Assembly (NCBI GenBank): GCA_964036275.1
Contig: OZ038435.1
Location: forward strand, 26,827,521 to 26,891,520
DNA: 64,000 nucleotides
Direction: 5' to 3'
Origin: Litoditis marina
Lineage: Eukaryota; Nematoda; Chromadorea; Rhabditida; Rhabditidae
How positions within the stretch are numbered: position 1 is the stretch's first letter; each line of letters opens with the position of its first letter. The notes under the pieces were generated by a model, which was not told the origin of the DNA, did not search any database, and was given only the letters and a program-made list of their open reading frames with translations. The translations under genes and the position numbers were made by a program. Of this stretch, positions 45,301-54,613 are shown in pieces.

Positions 45301-45904
45301 AAGAGGAGCGTCAAAAGTCTTCAGCAACATAGTAACACTATGAAAACCACCTTCAAGAATTGCTTAGAACTAGAAAACTCAAAAAATTGAAAAAAAAAAA
45401 TAATGAAGTAGAGGTTTTGCGGGAATAGGAAAAAATTTGATCTATCGTTCAAAACGTAATACCAGCACAACAACTCTAATCTCTATCACAAGAGGAGATC
45501 TTTATCACAAGAATCTTATAAGGCTAGTATTTCCGGTGTCTTATTTCATTCCGATTCTGAGGAGACTACACAGCTCACAGAGTGAAATGAACTTTAAATA
45601 TACCAAAAATGAAACGAAATATGAACAAAAACACGAATAAACATCATATATAAATTGAACACGTGTTTTACCCCCCCCCCCATTCACGTGACTCAGCATT
45701 TGACTACGGATTACGGTTATAAAAGCTGACCTTGAAATTGCTGGCAGATAGCCAGACAAATATGACGTCACATAGATCGTTGAGGGACCGGGTGTCAGAG
45801 GGAAGTCGGACTCGGCTCAGTTGCTCCAGCAACTTCTCGCCGAGTTCGAGTCGCACTCGCGGATCCGCGCTGTTCCGCTCCAGAAGTTCGGACAGCCAAG
45901 ACAT
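24307..45904 (-). CDS. CLASP: CLASP microtubule plus-end stabiliser (TOG-domain protein)
   Basis: Binds microtubules through TOG domains and acts at kinetochores, spindle and cortex. Low ends of the 38 exons in order: 45731, 43437, 43008, 42621, 42208, 41938, 39650, 36213, 35509, 35140, 34926, 34662, 34153, 33741, 33297, 32972, 32517, 32028, 31247, 30697, 30392, 30078, 29738, 29441, 29068, 28889, 28584, 28241, 27866, 27459, 26877, 26535, 26099, 25679, 25370, 25068, 24688, 24307. Length sum is 3975 (1324 residues) with all phases consistent. TOG1 ~1-230 (VRDAVSGLIVDLAEV, RLVPDSKMQLLMQRYDDAL); Ser-rich linker; TOG2 ~325-555 (DLRSQVCKEAC, AKVMATSGAQACDFM); Ser/Arg-rich ~555-760; TOG3 ~780-1000; C-terminal domain ~1090-1324 (SSWDENFGLILVRIF, SAVRKSAVFCLVAMVHKLG). 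Exons 7-9 are joined only by phase and domain order. An internal ATG at 35560 could start a TOG1-less form of 1043 residues. Length is nearer C. elegans cls-1 than cls-2, as I recall them. Confidence 0.9.
24379..24502. mobile_element. TTAA-flanked palindromic MITE, copy 3
   Basis: Best-preserved copy: TTAA + AGAAGGACGATTATGTGG at the left, its reverse complement + TTAA at the right. In the last CLASP intron. Confidence 0.9.
25965..26090. repeat. Diverged tandem duplication in a CLASP intron
   Basis: Two units of about 66 and 57 bases, each starting TTCCACGTTT, containing ACGTGAACTAT, TTGTAGTT and GC(G/T)AACAA. Intron between the 26099 and 25679 exons. Confidence 0.7.
30582..30639. repeat. 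Short near-perfect hairpin
   Basis: 28-base arms (GTTTCAATGCTGCATCAAC ... GTTGCATGAACATTGAAAC type) with one or two mismatches and almost no loop, in a CLASP intron. Likely a tiny foldback element. Too short and loop-poor for a typical pre-miRNA. Confidence 0.7.
31602..31691. repeat. Dispersed short repeat, copy 2
   Basis: TTCTAGTTTG ... GGCACGGGATCAAACTACAA followed by CCCAGCGAGTTAGGG, in a CLASP intron. Confidence 0.65.
36513..36524 (+). promoter_or_regulatory. Acceptor-like site directly before the nested gene start
   Basis: TTTTTTTTAG followed by CGAA and ATG at 36530. A TATAAA lies at 36491-36496. Fits a spliced-leader acceptor or a compact promoter inside the CLASP intron. Confidence 0.45.
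36530..39150 (+). CDS. Nested gene, acidic protein of unknown function
   Basis: Not recognised. Exons: 36530-36644, 36869-36960, 37771-37890, 38059-38181, 38443-38500, 39041-39150. Length sum is 618, or 205 residues, with phases consistent and stop TAG at 39148-39150. The N-terminus is Ser/Thr-rich (GDRDSSSLPF). The middle holds YYSCIDALSDMLEENPP and EIVMECHRTHPPCRRDVLAI. A Met/Glu/Asp-rich stretch follows (MMEEMQRIREVLNMRDNE, FSDSDTDLEGEQEQ) and may be helical. The last exon is Cys-rich (VSCEVVLW, KCPAKESTKC) and is the least certain part. No signal peptide or membrane segment. The gene lies entirely inside one CLASP intron on the opposite strand. Confidence 0.6.
40858..40941. repeat. Dispersed short repeat, copy 3
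   Basis: GTAGTTTGATC ... AACGGGGTCAAACTACAA followed by ACACAGCGGGATAGG. Closest to copy 1. In a CLASP intron. Confidence 0.7.
41050..41080 (+). ncRNA. Hammerhead-ribozyme-like core motif
   Basis: CTGAAGA (41050-41056), a GC-rich 13-base spacer that can form a short stem (CGG ... CCG), then GAAAC at 41070-41074 and GTCAGC. This matches the CUGANGA / GAAA hammerhead core. A possible stem I (GAGGCC ... GGCTC) sits just upstream, but I do not see a convincing cleavage strand. AATAAA follows within ten bases. It may be a relic of a retroelement 3' end. Confidence 0.3.
43116..43199. repeat. 31-base tandem repeat, about 2.7 copies
   Basis: Unit AAACATAACTAGTTTCTGAA plus TTTGTTAGCG, in a CLASP intron. 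Confidence 0.85.
44153..44246. repeat. Dispersed short repeat, copy 4
   Basis: GTTGTAGTTTGAAC ... GCAGGATCGAAGTACAAAA followed by GCGAGCTATGTC. Diverged copy in the first CLASP intron region. Confidence 0.6.
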
Positions 45905-45913
45905 CGCATCGGG

Positions 45914-45925
45914 CTACAAACTACA
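45914..45925 (-). promoter_or_regulatory. Possible trans-splice acceptor of full-length CLASP
   Basis: The minus strand reads GTAGTTTGTAG, then nine bases, then ATG at 45904. Confidence 0.4.
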
Positions 45926-46919
45926 GAAATGGATAGAATACACGCCTGGAATAGATACTAGAAAGTATACCAGCCACGGAAAACGTGATTGCGGTATTTC
46001 ATACCCTATACGTATTTGACGAGTTATATGCAAATTAATCGAACAAAGAATACTCAGGTGAATAATGAAAAAAAAAACGGGAGAAAAAATACACTAGCTT
46101 TTCAATGTTATTGTGTTCTGATGTGTTTCACCTCAACATAGTTGAGAATTCGATTATAGAAAAATGATGCAGTCCAATGTTTATAATTCGCGTTTATATA
46201 ATCTAGGAATGAGCACTCGAAAGTATACATGAGTTGGAAATTGAGTCTACTCGAAAAAGTGAAAAATAAAACGAGATGAACTTTATAAGAGAAAAAATAA
46301 ATTTTATACTGATATAAATTACAATTGGTATTCTTAGTAGACCTTCAAATCCTAGTCCCTAGTGAAAAGATCCATGACGAATCTATGGGATGCCCAAACA
46401 TTTGCGTCGAGCTAGTTTTACTAGAAAACTGTCACTATTCTAAAGCGCAAGTTTACAAAAAATCACTCGATTATACTACAAGTAAATGAAATCGCTACGT
46501 GAAATGTAAACAAAAATTGTGCAGTTTAGAATTATACGTTGTCAACTTTTGAACCCAGAACATCAACTCATTATCATATTTTCCTGTAAAACAAATCTAG
46601 GAGAGTAGTAAAATTTGAAATCAAGCGAGAAAAAATATGTTGAACAAACTACAAAAACTGCGCAATACCTCAACACAATAGCAGGAACATGATGTGTATG
46701 TAGTATAGACTCTGATAACTCGTAGCAGAGTGGGCAAAGGCCAGTGTCGGTCTTAGGCTAGAATTATATGTTAAAGTCGCATGAAAAGTGTAAAGGCTTG
46801 CGAGTTCTATAATTCTGCTGTGCTCAACAGGTTACTGTTTACTATGAACTAGACCAGCGGTTTGAAGGTCGTCGCGATAAAAAAACAGATTTAAAGAAGG
46901 TTATTCCAAATTTTACTAA

Positions 46920-47110
46920 GGTATAGCCCGTGGGTGGTTGGTAGGGCCCATTGGGTATAACAGTAGTAGTCAAATAGCTGTCCGTTGCATGCATGCCCCC
47001 CTTGCTTCCTCTGCGTCCCTGACAGCCTCCCTTAGGACCAGAGTCGTGTCTGGTGTATGACCTCGAGTAGGATTAGCATGGCTCAATGGGCCACAACCAT
47101 CGCTTGTCAG
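46920..47110. other. GC-rich island with a long-range stem
   Basis: GTGGTTGGTAGGGCCCATTG at about 46933 pairs imperfectly with CAATGGGCCACAACCATC at about 47084, enclosing a GC-rich loop unlike the surroundings. Could be a structured RNA gene or a repeat relic. I do not recognise it. Confidence 0.3.
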
Positions 47111-47804
47111 CGCTTTTGTCCGATAAATTGGAGTCAAAAAAGCGTGTTCCGTTATCGATTAGAGATCGATCAATAAGTGGGGGATTAATATCTTAGAGCA
47201 TGGAACATGCTTAGTGAAGGGAGGGGGGGGGGGTGAAGTATCATAACAGAAGCCTGAAAAAGTATCTTAAAAAAGGGAGCCAAGTGAATAGAGAGAGAGT
47301 TACTGTAACCAATATGCCGAGCAATTCAAGATTGGCGAAATTCCAGAAATTTGTAGTTGTACACAATAGGAAATGCGGTCGCTTATATGAAATCAACTAA
47401 TTGTATAGTCGTTCTCATTCCTACGTGAACTCCTACAGTAAAGCAACGAACTTTTACCGACCGTTTTGACACGGTTGCGAAATATTGTCATTTTCATCCC
47501 TATTTGGACACACAACAAAACATGTGTGAAACTCGCTTTTTGTTTGGGAAAAAAACAAATGGAAAATTTCGAGGTTCACTGTAGGAATAGGAATCCACTT
47601 GAAATGAAAACAACTATAGTATCACCCATTTGTTATTCAAAGCTGTTTTTAACATACATGTTCGAAGAAAATATTTTAACTGAAGTAATTCCGTTTACAA
47701 TAAAAGTATAAAAACAAGAACAACTAATAACAGATGTTGTAATACAATTATATCTGTTGGTAGGCGAAACTGTTCGGCCGAATGTTGCATTGTTTGTGCA
47801 AGAG

Positions 47805-48040
47805 GGCGGCACCTTTGTGAACGGTTTTTTTCGGATTGTACTGTGTTCGACACAAAATACACGATTACCCAGAACATATGGGAGAGTGTCAAAGAAGACA
47901 TAAAAATGACGTGTAACATAGACGTAAAATTATAAAACGAACGGCTATAGACACCTTTCTGAACGTTTTTTTGTGATTGTACTGTGTTCGACATAAAATT
48001 AGATTCTCCTAAACATATGAAACAGCATCAAAGTAGATAT
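47805..48040. repeat. Diverged tandem duplication
   Basis: Two units about 140 bases apart share CACCTTT(G/C)TGAACG, then T-run, GGATTGTACTGTGTTCGACA (second: TGATTGTACTGTGTTCGACA) and ACATATG further on. Confidence 0.75.
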
Positions 48041-48283
48041 ACAATTGGTCTGTTGAGGAGATTTCCAGAAAGGATCGGGCTCAAACTGTACATAACGCGA
48101 AAAGTGCACTGGAAACGAGAAAAGCAATCAGAAGCTCCATATTCTCACAAGTTATCTCTGACAGGTTCCATACAATCAGTGCGTTTTCAAGTTTAACGTG
48201 AATTATTCCAGGAAAATGCAGGGGAATATCATTTCACATCAGTCATTTCCAGTTATATTTCCTTGGATTGTGGTCGGCTATCT

Positions 48284-51200
48284 ATGGCGGAGGATAACAA
48301 CGCCGCCAAGTTTGCAAGCGGCAAAAAGTAGGTTTACAAAGTTCAACAACTGAATAAAACTTTTGAGAGTTGCTAAGGAAAAAAGAAGGCTTCGCTTTTC
48401 TGAAAGCAAGCATAGCCTTTTTTGCTCTATCCCGCGGCAAATTTCTTCGCGAACCGATTCTTCCCGAACCAGTTGGTTCGGTAAGGGCCGAACCGTTTGC
48501 GTACTCAAAGCGACATGAAACCGAACCAAACTCTAATAAACGTCACGCTGTCGACCAATTTCAGCATTAATTACATGAATTGGTTCGGTTCCAAGTTTGT
48601 TGACCTAAATTTGGTTCGGTTCTAGAACGAACCAACTGGTACGTATCTAACTAGTGATAAAAGTGAATTCAGAATTTTTCAGATTCGGAGATTGGGTGGT
48701 TCTGAAAAAACTCGATGAAGGAGGATTCGGTCAAGTATATAAGGTAGATCACTAACTTAAAGTTGCTATTTTTACCGTACTTTTAGTGTTATTCGTAACT
48801 GCCCCAAAGTCTTTCGTCCATTAGGAATGAGCCTCAGATCTTCACAAGGTACATCTTTATAGGCAGATGCTCATATGCTCTCAGTTACAGCAAATTTGGT
48901 TTATCATTCGCTTTTCTGAGTCATATTGTCGGCAAAATTTACATGAATTTAGGTTGAAAACCAGAAGACCAAGGAAGTTGCTGCCCTGAAAGCTGAACCT
49001 AACGATGTTGAAGGAGGATCAGCTATCAAATTGGAGGTTAGCGAAGGCCGCACAAAAATATCCCGACGTCGAGATAACTTTTTGCTTCTCTGTGTCATCC
49101 CACTATTTTTGCAAGAAACTATCACATTTTCGAGAGACCTCGAGAGACGCATCTGAACTTCCATTTGGGATATTCCCGTATACGGTTTCAGACAATAACT
49201 TATTTTCTTTATTTCACTCTTTTCATCATTATAAAAATAGAGTATTCGGTGCACTTTACAATACCCGTTTTCATGTTATTTGGTATTTCATGATAATATT
49301 GCACTCTCAGGATCCATCATTTTACATGTTTCGTGCGATGAACAGTTCCCGGTTACCACAAAGTTTCGCGCAAAATTGGTCTCAACCTGGACGTAGAAGC
49401 TATAAGTGCTAGAACAAACCATTCGGTGCTTGAAATATTATCATACGACCAAGTTTGCTGTTTGCGAAAACAGTGAGAAGTGCGAGTGGTTACTTTAAGA
49501 GTCTCAGTAGGAATGACGCAAACTATACCGTACCGGAATTTCATTATTGCAGCTGGCAGCAATCCGAGCTCTGACGTCTGACGGCCCGAAACCCCATATA
49601 CCGGTCGTGTTCCATGCTGCCAAGCACAAGAAGTTCTGCTACATGGTCATGACGCTGCTTGGTGACAACCTCAAGGCGCTCAAGGTAGTTTTTTTATCTC
49701 AATTGAAAGGGTTATTTCAAAAAACAGCCGGGAGCATCGACGTTCTAACCTATTCTCACCTTTTACGAGTTTGTTCTGCACTTTGATAGTTGACCCCCGC
49801 AGGGTGTAACTTCAATATCACGCTTGCGATATAAAAGTGTGATGGTTGGGGTAGCAAGTGAACATTGTCAGTATTGAAGTCTACTCACCCCCGTCATAAA
49901 TGTTCAACTGCTACTATGGATGAAAAAACTACAATTTTCTACTTCAGATTTCCTGTCCCAAGGAGTTCATGACCCCTCAAACATGGACCCGTATTGCTGT
50001 GCAGTGTCTATATAGGTGAGTCATAGATGCTCAGTATTCTGTACCTGCCTCTTCTGCCATGTGATCTAGGTCAGATGATGAAGAAATTGAGATTTTTTTT
50101 CTAACTAGCCAAAGCTAACCCGAACGTTTGCCCGTTGTACTATCCGGTGTTTTCAGTTGCAAACGAGCACACTGGCACAGACTATTCTATCTTTCTGAGA
50201 GGTTCTGCCTTTCGTATATAGAACAAAAATTGTCTGCGAAAAAAGTTTGAAATGATACTCGAAGTGTCATAAATTGGTTTACAGTGTGAAGTTGGTGCAC
50301 GACTACGGCTACATTCACCGCGACATCAAGCCGAACAACTTCGTCATGGGACACAAGGAAGACCACGAGAGATTCAGAATAGTCCACATTCTCGATTTCG
50401 GACTGGCCAGGTCGTACGCAACCCAGGTGAGAGCTAGACATGGTCACCACCAACCTAGAAGGGGCGACCAGAACCTCGTTGTAGTTTGCTCGTGACGTGC
50501 GCCATGATGAAGTCAACGGGATCAAACTACAACAACAGGAATAGGTCGAGGTACATCGTGTAGGCATGCTGCGACGGAAGGGACCCCAATAATATGGACA
50601 GTACAATCAAATTCTTTTGTAGACCGAGCTGCTCAAGACTAGTGCTTCTAGCAAAGTGTTGAAAACAATCAGACTTTTGTATTAACAGAACATTCGAATG
50701 TCGAACAGTTGTTCGGTTATAGTCGACGTGAGAATGATTTGAACTATTTAAATTCAGACCAATGGCAAATGGACCGTCCGCAAGGCACGTGGTTCAGCTG
50801 AATTCAGGGGAACTCTGAGATACTGCTCTCCCAATGTTCACGAGAAGAAGGAGCAGGTTTGATTATATATATTAAATTTTGGCCCTCAAGTTTTATAAAT
50901 GATGAAATCTCTGTTCTAGTTTGATCGGTGCGAGCAGAAAACACCGAAACTACCGGTACCAAACTAAAAACACATTATGTCATAGGAAGATTGTGCTATC
51001 CTTCGGCTGATGAAAATTAGTTCAAAATATATTTCAGGGCAGACGAGACGATCTTTGGTCGCTGTTCTATGTACTCATCGAACTCCATTGTGGACTCCCC
51101 TGGCAAACCGAGAGAGACAAGCAAAAGGCGAGTGTCAGCTTCTTGCTTCTGATTTGTGTTTTGTACGATTTATGTGAATAAGTGTACATATATATATATA

Positions 51201-53804
51201 TAGTATACTTCGCTACATCTACTAAAAGTTGACAATGAATCCGTATTGTTGTTCTAATCCTTTTCGTTGTTCTCTAGGTTGGTTATAACGCGGAACATCA
51301 TGAAATAACCAGAAAATGTTTACTTTTGCCTCAATAACGTACCGTTTTTTTCCAGGTAGAAACTATGAAGATGAACCTGCCCGACAAGGTGCTGGTTCAG
51401 AACTTCCCCGCGGAACTGCACGGCGTCGTTCCCCATCTGCGCACTCTCGATTACTACCAGCGTCCGAACTATAGGTACTGTAGCACTGACTTGTGATGTA
51501 GCCTCATTACTAAGCAAATAAAGGTAAAGCTCAGAGAAGTATTATAAACTAGAAAAACAGAAAGAGAAAGAGTATAGAAAGTGGTACGTTTCGCCTCTAC
51601 CCCAGACGTAACCACTTAAATCAAGATACCTTCCCCCTGAGGCATCCTCAGTGAGGTAGGGGAAGGAAGTCAGATGTGTCCTGTTGGACTATACGAATAT
51701 TAATAACAAATAGTCAAAAAAGAGAAACCTAAAAAAGATAAAATGAGTGAAGTTCTATCATACTCCATTCCACCCATTCACGATATTCTACAGTGAATTA
51801 AATGCAAAACAGTGCGAAATGAATAATGAAACGAAACAATTCGATGTTATTCGAGATTTTGATATTTCATAAACACAGACTTATTATGATGCATAATGTT
51901 AATGAGACACTGTAGGCGTCCACGTAGCAACGACCAAAACTTTATACGAATCGTATGATCTCCCCTTTTGCTAACCAAGACATAAGGATTTTCGGCCAAC
52001 ACACTAGAAAATCCGTTTTAGTGCGTCAGACCGTTAAAGGGGGACATAAAGGAAAGTTAATATGAAAGATCTGCTCAAGAGAAATTGATTGATACCTTTC
52101 TTTGTTCAAACTAACGAACCGTATTTGCATACGGTTCACATGTTTTAGTCAGTTTTGGCGCGCGCAACGCTAGGTTTAGGTACCCCGGGGTACCTAAACT
52201 AGCTTTCCATTCTGCCCCCCTTTAACCAAGCACAGGCAAACTGCACCAACAGATTCTAACCTATACGGATCAATCCCAACATGCGGTTTGCTTTTCCAGT
52301 AACTGATTTGCGGTTCGACTTTCCACTTTAATTGAGTATGTTGGTTACAGTTTGTTCCACAATGGGCTGGTGGCTATTATGAGTAGACTTGACGTGAAAC
52401 CGAACGATCCTTTCGATTGGGAGACCAAGGAACAAGTTGAAGCGGTGGTCAGTTTGCTAGTCGAGTTTACACTTTTCACAACAACTTCAATTGTAATGTG
52501 GTTTCAGAAATTATAACTATTGTAATGTTAATGAGCGTATAGGTTCTTGTTCTGTGTCATTCAACGTAATGAACACATCAGAATTCAAAACAAAAAAAAA
52601 CAGGTTGCAGTGTCGGTAAGCTTGAGATCTTGTCGCATTCCGGTTTCCGATTCACGAGTTTCTGATTTTTTGCTTTTAACATGACAACCAGATCCATTCA
52701 TCACCCTCAATAGCGGAGGACCATTACTGGGTTGTAGTTTGAACTTGAGACACGCCATAATTTACAAATTTCGACCGAAAGCAATGGGATCAACCTGCGA
52801 GCACTGCGTGGTATACTCCGTTTCACCAATCGGTGACTTTCTACAGTAATCTTTCGAATATAGAAGGAAATTTATTCAATCAACAAACAGACGTTTAGCT
52901 TCACTGTTTTCTCTGCTTGTAGTAACCAATGTATAAAACAAAATAACACAGTTTAAACTATTTATAATACCTACAAGATATGAATAATGTACTTGAAAGA
53001 TTTACAATCTTATTGTAGAGGGCTATTGTTGCGTGAAACAGACTATACGACAAATAGGCTTGTTTGGAAACAATTTCACACTATACATACTTTATTTTAT
53101 GATGTTAAATATATTATTGAATAAGTTAAGATGAAGAATAGAAAGGGAGTTCCTGCATGGGAGAATGCCGTCGAGTTCTTCAAGTCGAATCCGATTGGAG
53201 TGTCTGGGCCACCCACTCTGGCTGCCGAGAAAACCACGAATAAGGTGCGGTTCACTTTGTTGGAAATGAGCAGGCATCGTAGCAAATAGAGGAGAGCTCA
53301 GAGAAATAGTACAAACTAGGAGAAGAGAAAGAATATAAAAGCCGATGAAAAGCTCACCGTTGAGCTGAAGTAGCTGGTCACCATCTATTCGAGGTTGAGA
53401 TCACCTAAAGACCACCTCCATGACTGCTACGGTGCCAGTTAGGTAACGCACATACACTCAGACAATTCCCAGCCAATTGGCCAGCCATTTTTTGTGACCT
53501 AGACGAGAAAGCGCGCAGGTCGAAGAGACCCAGATGTCTGCGGCCTCATTGAACTTCACACTCTCTCGCTTTTGTAGCTGGCCAATCACAGAAAATAGTT
53601 ACGAAATCGTCGATGTAGCTTGATCTCGATAAACACGTATAGATAAATCGAATGAAAAGCAAAACGAGTAACTACAACCTGGTCAGTTGAGGACAGTATA
53701 ATAGTTCAGCTCAACCAATTGTTCCCTGTTATGTTCTGTTGAAATGGAACCATTTCTCAATTTGGATAGATTTTCAGGACATGACGAAGGAAGCTACTCA
53801 GTGA
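48284..53804 (+). CDS. Tau-tubulin-kinase-like Ser/Thr protein kinase (CK1 group)
   Basis: Cytoplasmic kinase of the nematode-expanded TTBK-like branch. Exons: 48284-48327, 48683-48743, 48953-49036, 49553-49684, 49948-50015, 50285-50426, 50758-50856, 51038-51127, 51356-51474, 52351-52447, 53131-53244, 53778-53804. The sum is 1077, or 358 residues, with all phases consistent. Gly-loop EGGFGQVY (28-34); catalytic Lys in ALKAE (48); EGGSAIKLE; KFCYMVMTLLGDNL; HRDIKPNN with catalytic Asp143; DFG at 167-169; GTLRYCSPNVH in place of APE; RRDDLWSLFYVLIEL. The C-terminus (VPAWENAVEFFKSNP) is short, without the long tail of vertebrate TTBKs. Intron 8 has a GC donor (AAG|GCGAGT) and the acceptor of exon 11 is AAG. 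The substrate cannot be inferred. All active-site residues are present. Confidence 0.92.
50478..50550. repeat. Dispersed short repeat, copy 5
   Basis: GTTGTAGTTTGCTC ... TCAACGGGATCAAACTACAA, kinase intron 6. Confidence 0.65.
50913..50982. repeat. Dispersed short repeat, copy 6
   Basis: TTCTAGTTTGATC ... CCGGTACCAAACTAAAAACAC followed by TCATAGG, kinase intron 7. Confidence 0.6.
52033..52226. mobile_element. Inverted-repeat element with a perfect central-region palindrome
   Basis: Ends GTTAAAGGGGG and its complement CCCCCCTTTAAC. Near the right arm, 52175-52198 is a perfect 24-base palindrome centred on TACCCCGGGGTA. Inside kinase intron 9. Confidence 0.65.
52732..52812. repeat. Dispersed short repeat, copy 7
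   Basis: GTTGTAGTTTGAAC ... AAAGCAATGGGATCAACCTG, kinase intron 10. Confidence 0.6.
53458..53597. mobile_element. Foldback repeat, copy A
   Basis: CTCAGACAATTCCCAGCC ... TGTAGCTGGCCAATC. The reverse complement of this sequence recurs at 56246-56393. Contains CACACTCTCTCGCTTTTG and GATGTCTGCGGCCTCATT. In the last kinase intron. Confidence 0.8.
53612..53690. repeat. Dispersed short repeat, copy 8
   Basis: GATGTAGCTTGATCTCGATAA ... ACGAGTAACTACAACC. The most diverged copy, last kinase intron. Confidence 0.45.
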
Positions 53805-53846
53805 ATGATTTCTCATCTGAGTGTATTTCATTGATTCAACATAGCC

Positions 53847-53852
53847 AATAAA
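53847..53852 (+). terminator. Poly(A) signal AATAAA of the kinase gene
   Basis: 43 bases after the kinase stop codon. Confidence 0.75.
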
Positions 53853-54613
53853 GTGGTTCGCAACTGTTCTATTCAACATAAATATTATGTATACAATGTT
53901 GTGTTTGATATATCTAAACTATCGAAGTTCACATATCTACCGAAGAAGTAGAGAATATACTGTGATTTATACTTACCCATCTGTCACTCTCTGATAATTA
54001 ACTTGGAAGATTTTCGAGAAAATTAGATTACAGCTTTTTCGGTTTACGTGTAAATTTGCGACCTTACTGCAGTGAGAACATTCATAATCGTTACTGCTAG
54101 ATTACACAGCAAATCCATGCATTATAATATTTCAAGTGAAGCTGTTAGTTTCTTCGGTTCAGTACGATTCTTTTCGAGATGGTGTTCCGTGACTGTCCTT
54201 CAGTTAAATTCACCAGATTCAATCAATCAATCAGATCTGGTTATGAATGACGAGCAATGTCTATTTGGTGCCAGCAAAAATCATTCTAGTCAACCAGCTT
54301 TGTGTTTGTTCAAACATTTTGTTTTCATTTTTCGGTGCTAGCTGTCGAAAACTGTCAGTTAGAATTCTATTTGCCTGACCGTAAATACCAAATACAAAGA
54401 ACAGCATTTTCATTCGCACATGTTCATCAATTACCGTATACTTAAATCACGTGAGCACTATAACCCTAGACTGCTGTAAATACAGTGTTGATCACCCCAA
54501 TATATCGTATTTACTCGTACAAACAGCTCTAAATTACACACAATTACAGAGGAATATTGCGATGATCAAACAGTCATACATACAAATAAATAAATGAGAT
54601 ATCGACTATCTGT
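53853..54613. other. Convergent intergenic region, no gene seen
   Basis: Between the kinase (+) and HADHB (-) 3' ends. The open frame at 54072-54341 is unspliced, with no recognisable domain, and I treat it as chance. Confidence 0.45.

Larger units (their letters stand above)
45926..48283. other. Divergent intergenic region, no gene seen
   Basis: Shared upstream region of CLASP (-) and the kinase (+). Holds a GC-rich island (46920-47110), a G-run near 47221 and a diverged tandem duplication (47805-48040). No supported coding exon. Confidence 0.45.
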
